A stretch of DNA of 64,000 bases from contig NW_026947500.1 of NCBI RefSeq assembly GCF_034190915.1, forward strand, positions 19,528,501-19,592,500, in the 5' to 3' direction. The notes beneath the pieces were generated by a model that was given only the letters and a program-made list of their open reading frames with translations, did not search any database and was not told the DNA's origin. Every line of letters begins with the position of its first letter. Positions within the stretch are counted from its first letter, which is position 1. Made by a program: the position numbers and the translations under genes. Positions 42,401 through 53,489 of this stretch are shown in pieces. This DNA comes from Cavia porcellus (taxonomy: Eukaryota; Chordata; Mammalia; Rodentia; Caviidae).

Positions 42401-44475
42401 GGCTTCCTCATGAGCATCACGCTAACTGGAGCTTGTGCTCTGCCTTCCTGGAGGGATGGAGACACTTTGGTATGGGGTATAGCCACCTGCTGTGCTACAC
42501 AGAGCCTCAGGGGAGTGTGGCACAAAAGAAATGCCAACAAGACCCAGTTGGGGTCTAGGGCTGGTAAGCATACAAGCTGCAACTTCCAGACTTGAACTAT
42601 GAAGTTCCTGGTCCTTCTGGGTTCTTCCACATCTATTCAGAAACCGGGCACTGAGTCAGAGGAGTCAGTGTCAGTCGTATCAGTCAGGGAGCCTGTGCAA
42701 CCTAGCACACCAGATGGTGGGAATCACAGTTCCTCCTGGGCACATGGTTTTTATAGAAGGGGTCAAAGAAGTTGCCAGGCTGTTGGTCATACACGGATTC
42801 ACAGGAGTGTGGAGGACAGTGTGAGGCCAGGTCAGCGGGTGGCAATGTCCTCAGGCACAGGAGGCAGGAGACTTGCTACTGCAGTTGAGGAGGAAGGATG
42901 ATGGGGATCTGAGCAGGTGTGCTGGGCAGTACTGGGTGGCAAGTGGGGAGGCCAGGCCAGGCCCAGGGCATCAAACAAGGGACAATGTGCTGTCTGTAGC
43001 AGGTACTGTCCAGAGCAAGCCCCAGAGGACAAGGAATGGGCCCCTGCCACCTTTGGCTCCTCTTCCCTTGCCAGCCTCTCTCTGGGGACCCCAAGGAAGG
43101 AGAACTCACTTGTGAAAGCAGTGGGCAGTGGACACCAGCCAGTAGGAGTCGATGAGGACAGCTCCACAGAGGTGCAAGCCACGGTACAGCAGGCTTGCCT
43201 GCCACGGCCACCGGCCAGCCTCTGTGTCCTGGCCGCCGTATATTTTCCCAACTGCCTTTGGCTTCCCGCACACTGTGGAGACACCTCCCACCCTGTTAGG
43301 GACACAAGGGCCCCCAGCATGCCACCCCAAGAGGGCCCTTCCTCCATTTCCCAGGTGGGAAGATCAGGGACAAAGGGCAAGGGACCTGGTTCAAATGGCA
43401 GGGTTGTCTCAGGCTCTGGTTTGAAAAGCTACTGGAGGGACTAATGGCTAAGTTGCTTTTTGGAAATGCGAACCTGAAGTCTTGGGAGGAAAGGAAGGGT
43501 GAAAGGCTGGTCACCTCAGCACATCCTTGGTTTTTTTTTTTTTTTTTTTTTTTGTACCAAAAAATCAAACTCATGACCTTGCACTTGCTAGGCAGGTGCT
43601 TATGACACTGAACTGTATCCTTGGCCCCAGCACATCCTTTACTGGGCCTGCCAGGAAGCCCTGTAGATAGGGCGGCAGGGCTTGCAACCTCCTCCCCTCC
43701 ACTAAACATTCAGTACCTACTCTGCAGATGAAAGCACTGCAGATCTCTCAGGTCTCTCATGGTCCATGCTCAAAGTTACACCTGCACCACTCTGGCATCA
43801 AGGGAGAGAATGGCAGGCAGCACTCTGGGTGTGGGAGACCTGGGGCAAGTTGTTCCTGCCACAGGATTCATGGTGCTCCACTGCTACATGGAGATGTGGG
43901 GGAGCTAAGGAAGTCACCTTTGGCTCTGAGACTCAGCCCTGGGGGGGAGCACAAGGTCCACCCCCTGGGAAGGTTTTGGAAGTCTTGATCCCTGGCCTGT
44001 GTTCACACCTCTATGTCCTGCAGCCCCTGGCGATAACCCTTCATCCGCCCCAGGGCGACGCCCTGGCCATCTGTTCAGGTCCAAAGTCCCACATCTACCT
44101 GGGCTATTTCCCACCCAGGACAGCTTCCCAGCGATCCTGACCCACCTTGTTGGAGGCTGTCTCTGGGATGTCCTGCTCAGAGGGGAAGGCAAACAGAACA
44201 CATTCGGTTTACGTTTGCCAACGGACCTGGCCAGAGACCCCCTCCCTCCTTGTCCTTTCTTCAAACGGACCTTGGGCCCTGCCTGCCCTGTCCTGGGGTC
44301 CACTGGTCACCTCTTGCACCCTCGAGGTCGCTGCTTCTTCCCTTGGAGACTGCCAGGAGCTGGACCTCCGGGGTTGCAGGGCAGCCTCAGGGCTCAGGGT
44401 CAGCAGCATGGACAGCAGCAGTACCCAGGGCAGGGGCCCTGACCTGCCTCGGGTCCCTGCTCCTCGAGCTCCCAT
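36197..44475 (-). CDS. PRSS47: S1A serine protease, PRSS47-type
   Basis: Join on the minus strand: 44475-about 44271/44311, 44172-44146, 43272-43110, 41363-41081, 39815-39660, 36499-36197. Exon 1 holds a signal peptide ([18 protein letters not shown]). Exon 3 has the propeptide Cys (VCGKP), the activation site K|IYGG and the catalytic His in STAHC (43123-43121). Exon 4 has the catalytic Asp in SDIAMLQL (41224-41222). Exon 6 has GDSGGPL with the catalytic Ser (36493-36491). The triad is therefore complete. Position 189 at the base of the S1 pocket (six before the Ser) is Ser, not the Asp of trypsins, so Arg/Lys specificity is doubtful. The C-terminal extension of about 50 residues is Pro-rich and ends in a short hydrophobic stretch. 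Tryptase-like genes usually have phase 1 introns around the small exon 2, yet the best exon 1 donor here (44310) is phase 0. PRSS47 is my best match from protein type and location. Confidence 0.78.
37017..37600 (+). repeat. Interspersed repeat, first of two related copies (interrupted)
   Basis: TGTTCCCCAAAGGCTCA..., CACTGAAACCTCTGAAACCATGAGCC and CAGGTATTTTGTCACAG are shared in order with 41770-42090. LTR-like; family not named. A DNA transposon splits it at 37321. Confidence 0.6.
37322..37519. mobile_element. Pogo/Tigger-type MITE, 198 bp, TA-flanked
   Basis: Termini CAGTGGTCCCTCAATTC and (reverse complement of the right end) CAGTGTTGCCTCAATTC match at 15 of 17 positions. TA at 37320-37321 and 37520-37521 is the expected target duplication. 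No coding capacity. Confidence 0.78.
37765..37885 (-). repeat. MIR remnant
   Basis: GCCTCGGTTTCTCCAACTATAAAACAGG is the reversed MIR core. Confidence 0.6.
37942..38040 (+). repeat. B1-type SINE, partial
   Basis: ACTCAGGAGGCTGAGGCAGGAAG...GACTCTGTCTC with A tail; 5' truncated. Confidence 0.8.
38258..38346 (-). repeat. ID SINE
   Basis: Reversed ID (GGAATTGAACTTACGACCTCACGCTTGCC...CACTAAACCCCTGC). Confidence 0.82.
38455..38573 (+). repeat. ID SINE, young subfamily
   Basis: Near-consensus body (GGGGCTGGGGATTTAGCTCAG, then CGCCTGCCTTGCAAGCAGGC), B box CTTCGATCC and the GGTACCGATAAAAA tail. Flanked by AAGAAAACACATGGA / AAGAAAACACGTGGA target duplications. Confidence 0.92.
39660..39815 (-). CDS. 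PRSS47: PRSS47-type exon 5
   Basis: Fifty-two codons, [15 protein letters not shown]...[17 protein letters not shown], with a GTAAGG donor in phase 0. It carries the residues that line the S1 pocket just before the active Ser. Confidence 0.86.
40130..40400. repeat. Degenerate CCAT/ACCC-type low-complexity tract
   Basis: Pyrimidine- and C/A-rich sequence with recurring ATCCACC and ACCCA tetramers in PRSS47 intron 4; a decayed (CCAT)n microsatellite. Confidence 0.5.
40535..40650 (-). repeat. B1-type SINE
   Basis: Reversed, diverged B1 ending GGCTGGGATTACAGGCACGTGCC-like. Confidence 0.7.
41081..41363 (-). CDS. PRSS47: PRSS47-type exon 4 (catalytic Asp)
   Basis: Two hundred and eighty-three nt after [20 protein letters not shown]...GSDIAMLQL...[14 protein letters not shown]. 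The donor is GTTGGT, or GTATGG 4 nt further on paired with an earlier exon 5 acceptor; both keep the frame. Confidence 0.87.
41608..41694 (-). repeat. ID SINE
   Basis: Reversed ID flanked by CTTGATGGGGATTCTT target duplications (16 bp, perfect). Confidence 0.9.
41770..42090 (+). repeat. Interspersed repeat, second copy
   Basis: TTTCCCCAAAGCCTACGTGCTAAAGGCTTGG ... GGACTGAAACTTTAGAAGCC ... CATTTTGTCACAG; same family as 37017-37600. Shown in pieces to mark shared blocks. Confidence 0.6.
43110..43272 (-). CDS. PRSS47: PRSS47-type exon 3 (activation site, catalytic His)
   Basis: One hundred and sixty-three nt after [37 protein letters not shown], then STAHCFH. Phase 1 in, phase 2 out; donor GTGAGT. 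Confidence 0.88.
43528..43627 (-). repeat. ID SINE
   Basis: Reversed ID with 23-nt T run, flanked by CAGCACATCCTT target duplications; in PRSS47 intron 2. Confidence 0.88.
44146..44172 (-). CDS. PRSS47: PRSS47-type exon 2 (27 nt)
   Basis: Acceptor GAGCAG, donor GTGGGT; 27 nt, the size seen in tryptase-like genes. Entered in phase 1 it reads (x)[11 protein letters not shown] and joins exon 3 in frame as V-CGKP. Confidence 0.55.
44311..44475 (-). CDS. PRSS47: PRSS47-type exon 1 (signal peptide); 3' edge uncertain
   Basis: ATG at 44475-44473, [10 protein letters not shown] then a hydrophobic signal core. The best donor by consensus is AGAG|GTGACC after 44311 (phase 0). Phase 1 donors that would keep the frame with exon 2 are weaker: CCA|GTGGAC after 44304, or CAAG|GTCCGT after 44271. 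Confidence 0.62.
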
Positions 44476-44626
44476 CGGGTGGTATGGATGGGGCTGGACT
44501 GACTCTACCCCAACTTGACCCTGCCCCGACCCCACGTAGATGCCCCTTGACCCTTACGCATGCGCACACATGCACGCACGCGCACAGTCGGAGACCAAAG
44601 CTGACGGAAGCCCTCAAAGGCTGATT

Positions 44627-44720
44627 CCCACCGGGTTGGTGGCTGTGTACAGGGCATTCACCCAGCATGCTGAACGCCATGGGTTTGAGTCCAACCATGG
44701 AAAAAGGAAGGGAACAAAAC
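44627..44720 (+). repeat. ID-like SINE, diverged
   Basis: CCGGGTTGGTGGCTGTGTACAGGGCATTCACCCAGCATGC and GGGTTTGAGTCC-like B box; just upstream of PRSS47 exon 1. Confidence 0.5.
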
Positions 44721-44799
44721 AAAACAACCTCCGCTGCTGACTCCAAACAGATGGCCCACGGTGTCTTGACCTCTCCGCTGACCCCTGCCTCAGGGGTAT

Positions 44800-46289
44800 C
44801 AAGCGTGACAGACTGTCAATGGAAGCCGGTGCCAATACTCCTAAAATTAGCGAGGATGAGGAGTCTCAGTGTAGAAAAGCGGGAAGGAAGGACAAAGGTG
44901 TTTACACGGGAGGTTACCTCAGCAGCACAGCACCAGAAGGCATGCACAAAACAGAACAGGTATGTTGCTTCACAGAAGGAGGAATTAAAAGACCCCTATG
45001 CAGGAAAAATTAGTTATCTGGAAAATGAAAGTGTAAAGGTGTTGTTTTCAATCACCAAAGGGCAGACTGCTCCCCACCCTCAGCATTTCTCCACAGAGTG
45101 GTAGGAGGAGGAAATCTAAATTGCAAAGACATGCTTCTCTTTGTGCTTAGAGATATAATGTCCTGTCGTTTTCACATTTATTTCCCTGTGTCCTCACTAG
45201 ACTAAACAGTCAACTTCAGGTTCCATGGAGTTTGATTTATTTATTAATAGCTAAAAAGTACGAAATGGGGAAAAACTGGTTCTGGGTACTTAAAATTGAG
45301 TCACTGTAAATCAGATCTCAGATGCCTTCGCTGCTGAATCTTTGACCTGAGCTGATCCCCATGTCCATTCATAGTTGACCTTCAGTTTGGGCCAAACCCA
45401 TGGTTTCCATAAATGCTGTTAACTTTTATTGATCTGCTGTAAAAGAGATGCCTTTCCTCAAGCCAAGTAGAGACAAAGATTGTATCCAATTATCTCCCCT
45501 CCCTTTTTATAAGACAACTTTACTTCTGCTAGCTCCAGTCAGAATTCCTAAGAAGTGTTGTAATGTCCAACCCCACAGCTGGTTAAACCTATCATTATAG
45601 CCAGAACCCATTTGGGTGTAGCCAGCACCCTGCAGAGATCTTGTCTTTGGGCTTCATGCTAGCACTGGATGACACTGCTTGTTTCTCTTAGTCAGTGGGT
45701 AAGCACATTTTATCTGAAGTTGGGAAAGTGAGACAACTACAAGTAGTTGCCAGTAATTTAGCTCATCACTTGTCTCTGGCTCTCTGCTTCCTAGGCACAC
45801 AGAATAAACTCTCCGTTCCTCAGCTTTTTTGAGGATTGGTTTGGCTATGCATGGTTTTGATTCAACCAAGTTTCATTCTCAGTTTGGTCCCCATGGAACA
45901 TGCTGACTTTAATAACTGCGATTATTGAAAATTAGTGTCATAGTTAATTTTATGTGTTTACTTAGCCAGGCCACACATGTGATTTGTAGGAAAACACCAT
46001 GGTAAATATTCCTCTAAGGTATTAGCTTGAATTGACAGTTGAATCAGTAAACTTTGATTGAAACTGATCCCTCAACCCATCACAGGTAAGCCTTATCTAA
46101 GCAGGTGAAGCCTTCAGAGAAAAGACTGGCATCCTTGAAGAGGGGTTTAGCTACCAGTCTGTCTTTGGCTCGAGCATCATCATCGACCTTCATCTGATTG
46201 GCATGACATGCAAGATTTGAGTTTTCTAGACCCCACACAATCAATTGAGCCAGGTCCTTACAAATATCTGTTTACCGACCTACTTGTCC

Positions 46290-46290
<1 letters not shown>
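44800..46290. other. Intergenic, nothing recognised
   Basis: AT-rich, no exon, no confident repeat. Confidence 0.3.

Positions 46291-46298
<8 letters not shown>

Positions 46299-46334
<36 letters not shown>
46299..46334. repeat. (CA)n microsatellite
   Basis: Eighteen CA units. Confidence 0.95.
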
Positions 46335-46337
<3 letters not shown>

Positions 46338-46867
46338 TTGGTTGTTTCTTGGGAGAGCCTGAGTTTTATCATTGTTAATTGAAAAAGAATGAAATGGAAA
46401 TCTTTAAAGCTTGGTATAAATGTGGGACATTATATAGACAAATGTTAGACTAGAAACATTTGATTATTACCAGCATGCAATAATTGAAGAGGAGTCTAAT
46501 AGTGTAAGTGAATTTTTATAGGTTTTTTTAAAAAGTCAAAATAATATTCAGAACATAGACTTAAAATTGAGTTGTCTTGATACAGACGTTGAAAATAGTT
46601 CAGTTTTAATCTGTGTTTTGATAGTAGACAAAATTCCTTTCATGTTTAACCCATGATTTAGAAACATGGATAACAAATGAAACACAGTGACAAATAAATA
46701 CATGAAAAATTTTTTCATCTCAATGTAAGCACATTTTATAGTTCTCAGTAGGAATGTTTGAGTGGTAATTCTTGAGTCAATAGTTTCTTAATTTCTTGTT
46801 TAATCCTCTTATAGTCAAACCTACTATGACTGGAAAAAGTGATTCATGTAAAAAAAAACCTTTCTGA

Positions 46868-47165
46868 GTCAAGGATATAGTTCAGTGGCACAGCACCTGC
46901 TTGGCAAGTGCAAGGTCCTGAGTTTGATTCCCAGTACCCCCCCAACCCCCCAAAACAACCAAAACCCCCCAAACACCAAAAAAACCCCTCAAACAAACAA
47001 ACAATAAAAAACCAAAAACAATCACCCCAACCCCCCTACTTATAAGATTAAGGAATGAACTACATTGTAGAACTTCCTTGTAATCATAGCTATACAGGAG
47101 GCTGAGGCAGGAGGATTTCAAATTTGAAGGCTGCCTGAGTGACTCTGAAAAACTGTGTCCTGAAA
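46868..47165 (+). repeat. ID SINE followed by partial B1
   Basis: ID at 46868-46940 with a C/A-rich tail; B1 3' part (GGAGGCTGAGGCAGGAGGATTTC) at 47095-47160. Confidence 0.7.
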
Positions 47166-47342
47166 TGGTGGATAGACAGACACCCTGGGTTCAGTTCCAA
47201 ATCCTACAAACAGAAAACAAAACAAAACAATCAAAAGAAAGCACCAAGACATTATGGGATGAACTTCAAGCATTAAATGAGACTGAAAGAGATTATGAGT
47301 CTCTTCTGAGAGAAAGAGAGAAAGAAAGAGAAAGAAATGGCC

Positions 47343-47865
47343 TGTTGTACTAAAATGCTAAAAAACTAAAATGCAAAGTTAAAAAGATTGACTAGAGCAC
47401 CAACCACACAGTTATAGATTAACTGATGCATCATCATATTATTCTGTATGCGTTGTCACCCTAGTAAACCTGTTTGCTATGTCAACCTTTGTTCCCTTTG
47501 TGAGAGACAAATGATGCTAGGTCAACCTTTTTTCCCTTTATGAGAAACAAATGTTCCTGGAATTAGCAGACCAAGGGCAATAAATTAAGGAAAGAAAGAG
47601 GTAACCATCAACTGTGAAACATCTCTGACCCCAAGCAAAGGGGAGCAAAGGCCTTCCTCATTCTTGCTTGCTTCATATCACTCCTTATTTTGTGGTTTAA
47701 TTGCTATAAAATATGTCAAAATTCTAACCCCGTTGCACAGCTTTGCAAACTCTACCTGTGCTGTGCTGCTGGTGCCAGCTTAAATAAAAGCACTTTTTTT
47801 CTTTTCAAAATAAGACGTCTTTCCTTGAATAACATCTTGGGGCCTTGTTTTCTTGGGGTACAACA
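47343..47865 (+). mobile_element. Solo LTR of an endogenous retrovirus
   Basis: Starts TGTTGTAC and ends GTACAACA, perfect 8-bp inverted LTR termini. A TATA-like GCTATAAAATATG is at about 47704 and the poly(A) signal AATAAA at about 47782, in the right order for a plus-strand U3-R-U5. No matching partner LTR and no clear target duplication were found. Confidence 0.72.
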
Positions 47866-48117
47866 GAGAGGGAGCATTTTTTTGCTCTGCTAACAGAACT
47901 AAACATACACATCTCAAGAATAAAGCAGTGAAATGTAAATTGTAGAGAAATCAAAACTTCACCTCTCCCTTCTTAGGGTCCAAGCTAAGCCTGCAAATCA
48001 ACTTGATATGAAATAGACTAATGGGAGAAAGATGTACAAGTTTGATGTAGACTATATGACCTGACAACTCTCATAAGGAAATGAGGACCCAAAGAAATAG
48101 CAAAACCCGATTCCTAG

Positions 48118-48510
48118 AGGAACTCAGCAGCTGAGAGGAACCTGAGCCACCCCTGCTCCCTCATCTGGATGATCTCAGCAGCCCAGAGGAATATCAGTGA
48201 CCCCTTCTGCCACCTACAGTACCTTGGTGGGCTGATGGGAGCCTCAGACATCCCTCCTCCCACCCAGAGGACCTCAGCAGGCCAGCAACATGCAGTGAGT
48301 CCTCCACCAAGTAGAGGACCTCAGTGAGTCAACAGGAGCCTCAGTGAACCCTTCCCCAACTGGAGGATCTTGGCGAGTGGCAAGAGCATGAGTGAGTCCT
48401 TTTTCCACAGAAAGAACCCTGGGTGAGCTGGCAAGAGTGCTGGCAAGGTATTCCTACACCTGGAGAAACCTTACTAGGCCTGCAAGACCCCCAGTGATAT
48501 AGAAGGGTCC
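48118..48510 (+). repeat. ~50-bp tandem monomers, probable L1 5' UTR array
   Basis: Seven to eight diverged units of 47-51 bp, each opening like AGGACCTCAGCAGGCC and running to a C-rich end. The array leads directly into L1 ORF1-side sequence. Confidence 0.65.
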
Positions 48511-49267
48511 TAGCTGGGGTGTACACTATAGACAGGTGGCTCTGGTGGCCTGGAACAGCCTGAAGCTGCACTAACAGTATGAGCTATGAGCTGGTTCACA
48601 TAAATACTCCTAGGCTAGCCAGCCTAGGAAGAATTAGGACTCACACAACTAGCCTGCATAAGGAATTGAGGTGACTGGCCCCTTCCCTACACTGCAGGAT
48701 CCAGCAACTGGGTGAATGTCAGCCACACAAGAGGACCCTAAGATACACACGACAGACAGTTGAGACTAGCAGGAATAAAAAGACCAAAATACTAACCCAA
48801 GAGGTGAAAATGACAAAACAAAAAAGGAAAATGCAATCTCAGACACCCAGCCCACCTGAAACAAGTACAGGAGACATCAGAATTGAGGTCATTGGAAGTA
48901 ACACACCTGAAATTTCTGAAAAGAGAGCAAGTGAAATAAGTCAATGAAGCTGTAGAGGAAATCAGATTAGAAATAATCTCTAAAAGAAATGACAACCTTA
49001 ATAAAGGAGTTGCTCAGCTTAGCTAGAGAAGACATGGATTAAAAAAAAGGTACAGGAGCATCGGAAAATGATGGAAACCTTGAATGATACAGGAAAGAAA
49101 TACAATGCATGAAATGAATTCAAAGTGATACCCAGGAAATTAAAAATTCCATTAAAAGCTGGTGTAAATGTTTGAATGCAACTGAAGATAGACTGTCAGT
49201 CAGGCCTCGAAGACAGGAGGCAATTAGTGATCATGAAAGGAAAGAACTTTTAAAAATAATAAGGGAG

Positions 49268-49351
49268 GGGCTGGGAATTTAGCTCAGCATCACAAGTGCC
49301 AACCTGGCAAGTGTGAAGTCATTAGTTCGATCCACAGTACCAAATCAAAAA
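49268..49351 (+). repeat. ID SINE nested in the L1
   Basis: GGGGCTGGGAATTTAGCTCAGCATC...GTTCGATCCACAGTACC, inserted in the ORF1-side region. Confidence 0.87.
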
Positions 49352-51989
49352 GGACCATGACATGACAATTCAACAGCTGCAAGATGATGCAAAGAAAAAC
49401 AATATAAGGTTGATAGGTGTAAATGAAAATGCAAGAGGCAACACAACAGAGAATATTTGCAGAAGTAATAGCAGAAAATTTCCCAAGCATGGGAATAGAC
49501 TGATATAGATAAGTGAGGCATATAGAACTCCAAAGAGCCATAACCAAAATAAATCTACACTCAGATATATAGTAAAGATCCAAGAAATTCAGCATAAAAA
49601 CATATTAAAAGCTGACAGAGAAAATAAATAGCTCATCTATGCAGGAAAGCCCATTAGAATCACAAGTGACTTCTCAAGTCAAGATGAGCTTGGAATAAAG
49701 CATTTCAAACCCTGAAAGAAAATAACTTTCCATCCAGATTGATGTACCCTGTAAAACTTTCTTTCAAAATTAATGGAGAAATAAGATACTTCCATGACAA
49801 AGAACAACTGAAGAAATTCATGTCCACCAAACCAACCCTAGAAAGAGTACTAAAAGACATACTAGAGAGAGAAAAAAATGACTGTAATTTCCAGAACAAC
49901 AACAAAAATAAACCATCAGACAGGGCAAGCAATTAAACGATGAAGAAAAGCAGAAAACCAACAGCAGAAAAATAATATGAAAAAGTTAAGCCAATATATA
50001 TCAGTTATAACCATCAATGTAAATGGCCTCACTTCATCAATTAAAAGAAATTGGAAAAATAGTTCAAGAAACAGGGTCCAACAATATGCTATATACAAGA
50101 AACACATTTAACTCAAAAAGAAACTCATACACTGAAAGTCAAAGGATGGGAAACAATATCGCTTGTGACAGGATCCCAGAAGGAAGGGGTAGCTATTTTG
50201 TTTGCAGACAATGTGAACTTCAAACCAAAAATGAGCAAAGATATAGAGAAGGGCACTACATACTTGTTAGGGGAAAAATTCAAGAGAAAGAGATAACAAC
50301 CATAAATATATATGCCCTAAATATTGGAGCACCAACCATGTAAGACAAATATTAATAGACATGAAAAATCAAATATGCAGTAACATAATTGTAGCAGGGG
50401 ACCTTAATACTACATTGTCACAAAGAGATAGACAATAACTAGACAAGAAGTCAGCAAAGATCACAGAAATGAATCAAACCTATGAACAAATGGACTTACT
50501 GGATGTTTACAGAATGTTCTACCCAACAACATCAGAATACATATTCTTCTCAGCTGCACATGGGACATTCTCTAAAATAGATCATATATTACCCCATAGA
50601 ACATGCTTAAGTAAATGCAAAGGGCTTGAAATTATCCCATGCATATTATCTGACTATAGTGCATTGAAATTGGAAATTAATGGTAAAAGAAACTACAAAA
50701 CCTACATAAACACAAGGAAATTAACACCCTCCTGAACAACCAATGGGTCACAGATGAAATTAAAGAAGAAATTAGACGATATATACAGTTCAATGAATAT
50801 GCAGATACAACATCCTGGAACCTGTGGGACACAATGAAAGCAGTCCTAAGTGGGAAAATATAGCAGTTAATTCTCACATCAGGAAAACAGTGAGCACAAA
50901 TAACCTAACGCTGCACCTTAAGCTTCTAGAAAAAGAAGTGCAGGTCAAGGGTAATCCTCACTGAAGGAGGAAATTATAAAGATCAGAGCAATTGAGACTA
51001 AGAAAATAATACAAAGATTATTAATAAAGAGTTGGTTCTTTAAAGAATAAACAAAAGTGATAAATCCCTTATCAACCTTATCAAGAAAAGGAAAGAAAAA
51101 AATGCAAATTCATGCAATGAGGAATGAAAACGGTGAAATTACTACAGATCCTGTGGAAATTCAGAAGATCATCAACACCTACTTTGAAAGTCTTTACTTC
51201 ATAGGCTGGAAAACACAGAGGAAATGGGCAGATTTCTATAAAAGTATGAATTATGAATTAGCAAAGCTGACTCAAGAAGATATAAAAATTTTGAATAACC
51301 CAAAATCAGTTCCTGAAATTGAAAATATAATTAAAATCTTACCAACAAAGAAAAGCCCTAATTCACCCATGATGGATTCATGGATGAATTCTACAAGAAA
51401 TTTAGGGAAGACTTAACACCAATATTTTCCAAACTCTTTAATGAAATTGAAAGGGAAACAGTTTTCCCTAACTCATTGCTGGAGGCAAGTATTACTCTGA
51501 TACCAAAGCCAGAGAAAGACCCAACCAAAAAGGAGAACTATAGACCAGTCTCTTTAATGAGCACTGATGCAAAAATTCTCAGTAAAAAACAAAATTAAAG
51601 TGGAGGCCAACAAGAACAGGGACAACTAATCCAAAAGCCAACTATAGTGGATTGGGTAACTGGTGGTCAACTTAAACACTAAGTGAACTGAATCAGCATG
51701 GTGCTGAGCGTGGATGGCCCACCTGAGGACTGTTGCCAGCATGAAAAGGAGACCTGGAGAGGAAGAAAGAAGAGTTGTGGGTTTTCCTAAGTAGTGTTGT
51801 TTGGGGACAATGGTTCTCCTGGAGGAGCTTGTCATGCAGGCTCCCCTGACATGAACTTGGCTATTATCATCAGAGGAGCTTGGGATCTTGTTGCTGAAAA
51901 TGGCTGTGGTCCACTTTGGGGGAGCTCTGGTCCTTTGAGCACCGCTTTTTGGCTCTGAAGAGAAAGATGGATGCTGTGCTGCTTAATCT

Positions 51990-52100
51990 CCGGGAGAAGT
52001 TTGTCATGCTAGCTAGGTTTGAATTCACTATGTAGCTAAGGCTGTAATCCTCCTCCCTCAGCCTCCCAAGTGCTGGAATTATGTGTGTGCCACACCCACT
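51990..52100 (-). repeat. B1-type SINE
   Basis: Reversed B1 fragment with CCTCCCTCAGCCTCCCAAGTGC. Confidence 0.75.
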
Positions 52101-52109
52101 GTGTTCAAT

Positions 52110-53145
52110 TTTGTAAAGAAAGTTTAAAACTATTTTGGAGTGATTTCTGGAGCCCTTTCTTCAAAGATAACTACAGCATTTTATTATTTAAAAAGTTTAT
52201 GTTTAGATACGTACAGGCCCTAACCAATTTCAATATACTTATAATAGCATCTGGTTAGATTGAAGAAAGGCTGAAGAAAAGAGAAGAGTTTTAAATTTTA
52301 CAAAATAGGTAAAAACTAACAGCAGCCTTACAGAGTCAGCAAACTCAACCAGCACTGTGTAATGAGATGGTACTATTTAATAGTGATGAAACAGGTGAAT
52401 CTAGTCTCTCAATTCCTTAATTTGTTGATATTTACCTCAATACGTTGATAGAGTGATTGTCTAATTGCTTTAAGATACAAGTTTCTTTTGGGAGGGCAAA
52501 AGAATGTGTACAGATTCTTGGGAATTACATATGTTGTATTTTCTTTTCTCTCAAAACAAAACATATTTTGGCAAGATTTGTTAATTTCTAACATATTATG
52601 CCTAGCAAACATTAAGGGCATAAGAGCAAAAATTCTGCCAAAAGTGGTAAATCAGTACAAACAATTCTTTCTCAAAGTTTCCAAATTTTTATCCATCGTC
52701 AGAGCACTAATTTGAACCATATGACTGCCATTTTTGGTAAGCTTTTTGGATCAGAAATCTTATCAATTTCATAAGGTTCAAAATACCATACCTTTAAAAA
52801 AGAATGAGGTTTTAAATTATGGCTTTTGATACCCACTTCTATTTTTCCAAGTCCATAAGAGTTTTCTTCAACTCTTTTGAGAAAATTGCCCACCCCGCTA
52901 CTCTGAGAGTTAACTTTGATGTGCGTGTTTATAATCAGAGTCACCAGTGTCATCCACAGTAGTTCACAGGGAAATAATCAGAGAGATCATCGGGGGGGGG
53001 GGAAGCATCTGTGTTTGGTGCTATCAAGCATACTTTCATTAGCAGTGTACCAGGCTACCATTCTCTAGGATGACCTTCTCTCTTAAAATGTATTAATACT
53101 CCTCTATAATAAGACAGTAGAAACTGGCTAGAAGCACAAGTGCAT

Positions 53146-53180
<35 letters not shown>

Positions 53181-53390
53181 TGCATGCGCACACTCACACA
53201 CCCCTACTGAAATGAAGTCTGTGATGGGTGGAACTCTGGCCTGTAGTTTGCATGACACTCTCCCCTGAGGTGATTTCTAGTTTCTTGCTGTGCTGGAATC
53301 ATGGGTTACCTTTGTTTCATTCTGTTTATTAACATATGCCAGGCTGCAAGTCAGCCACAAACTTGCCTGTCTGGTACTCAGGTTACTGCT
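52110..53390. other. Intergenic, nothing recognised except a CA repeat
   Basis: A (CA)n tract with GCATGC interruptions at 53147-53200. No gene. Confidence 0.35.
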
Positions 53391-53403
53391 TATTCCTCTA
53401 AGG

Positions 53404-53484
53404 CAGTGGTGGCAAACCTGTGGCGTGTGTGTCACAGCGGGCTGTGTGTTACCAATGAAAGCTGTAAAAGCTTCGCCATCACTG
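53404..53484. mobile_element. 81-bp hAT MITE
   Basis: CAGTGGTGGCAAACCTGTGG at the left and AGCTTCGCCATCACTG at the right form inverted ends. The 8-bp flanks CTCTAAGG and CTCTAAAG (7 of 8) are a hAT-type target duplication. The first 28 bases match the 18133 element at 24 positions. Confidence 0.8.
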
Positions 53485-53489
53485 CTCTA

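Larger units (their letters stand above)
48118..51598 (+). mobile_element. L1 element, 5' part through ORF2 reverse-transcriptase start, defective
   Basis: After the monomer array, an ORF1-side region begins near the ATG at 48810 but meets stops. ORF2 starts near 50000 with an endonuclease start (ISVITINVNGL), continues through several frames to 50730, and includes SDYSALKLEI-type endonuclease sequence. The RT domain start ([20 protein letters not shown]) is at about 51495-51555, where recognisable L1 stops at about 51598. Multiple frameshifts and stops; not active. Confidence 0.82.

Noticed and set aside
42599..42901. Plus-strand frame starting MKFLVLLG, like a signal peptide
   Set aside because: It lies antisense within the PRSS47 gene, has no recognisable mature domain and no splice or promoter support.
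43912..43934. Possible tiny PRSS47 exon between exons 2 and 3
   Set aside because: It has acceptable edges but is phase 0 through 0, so it does not solve the frame and has no protein support.
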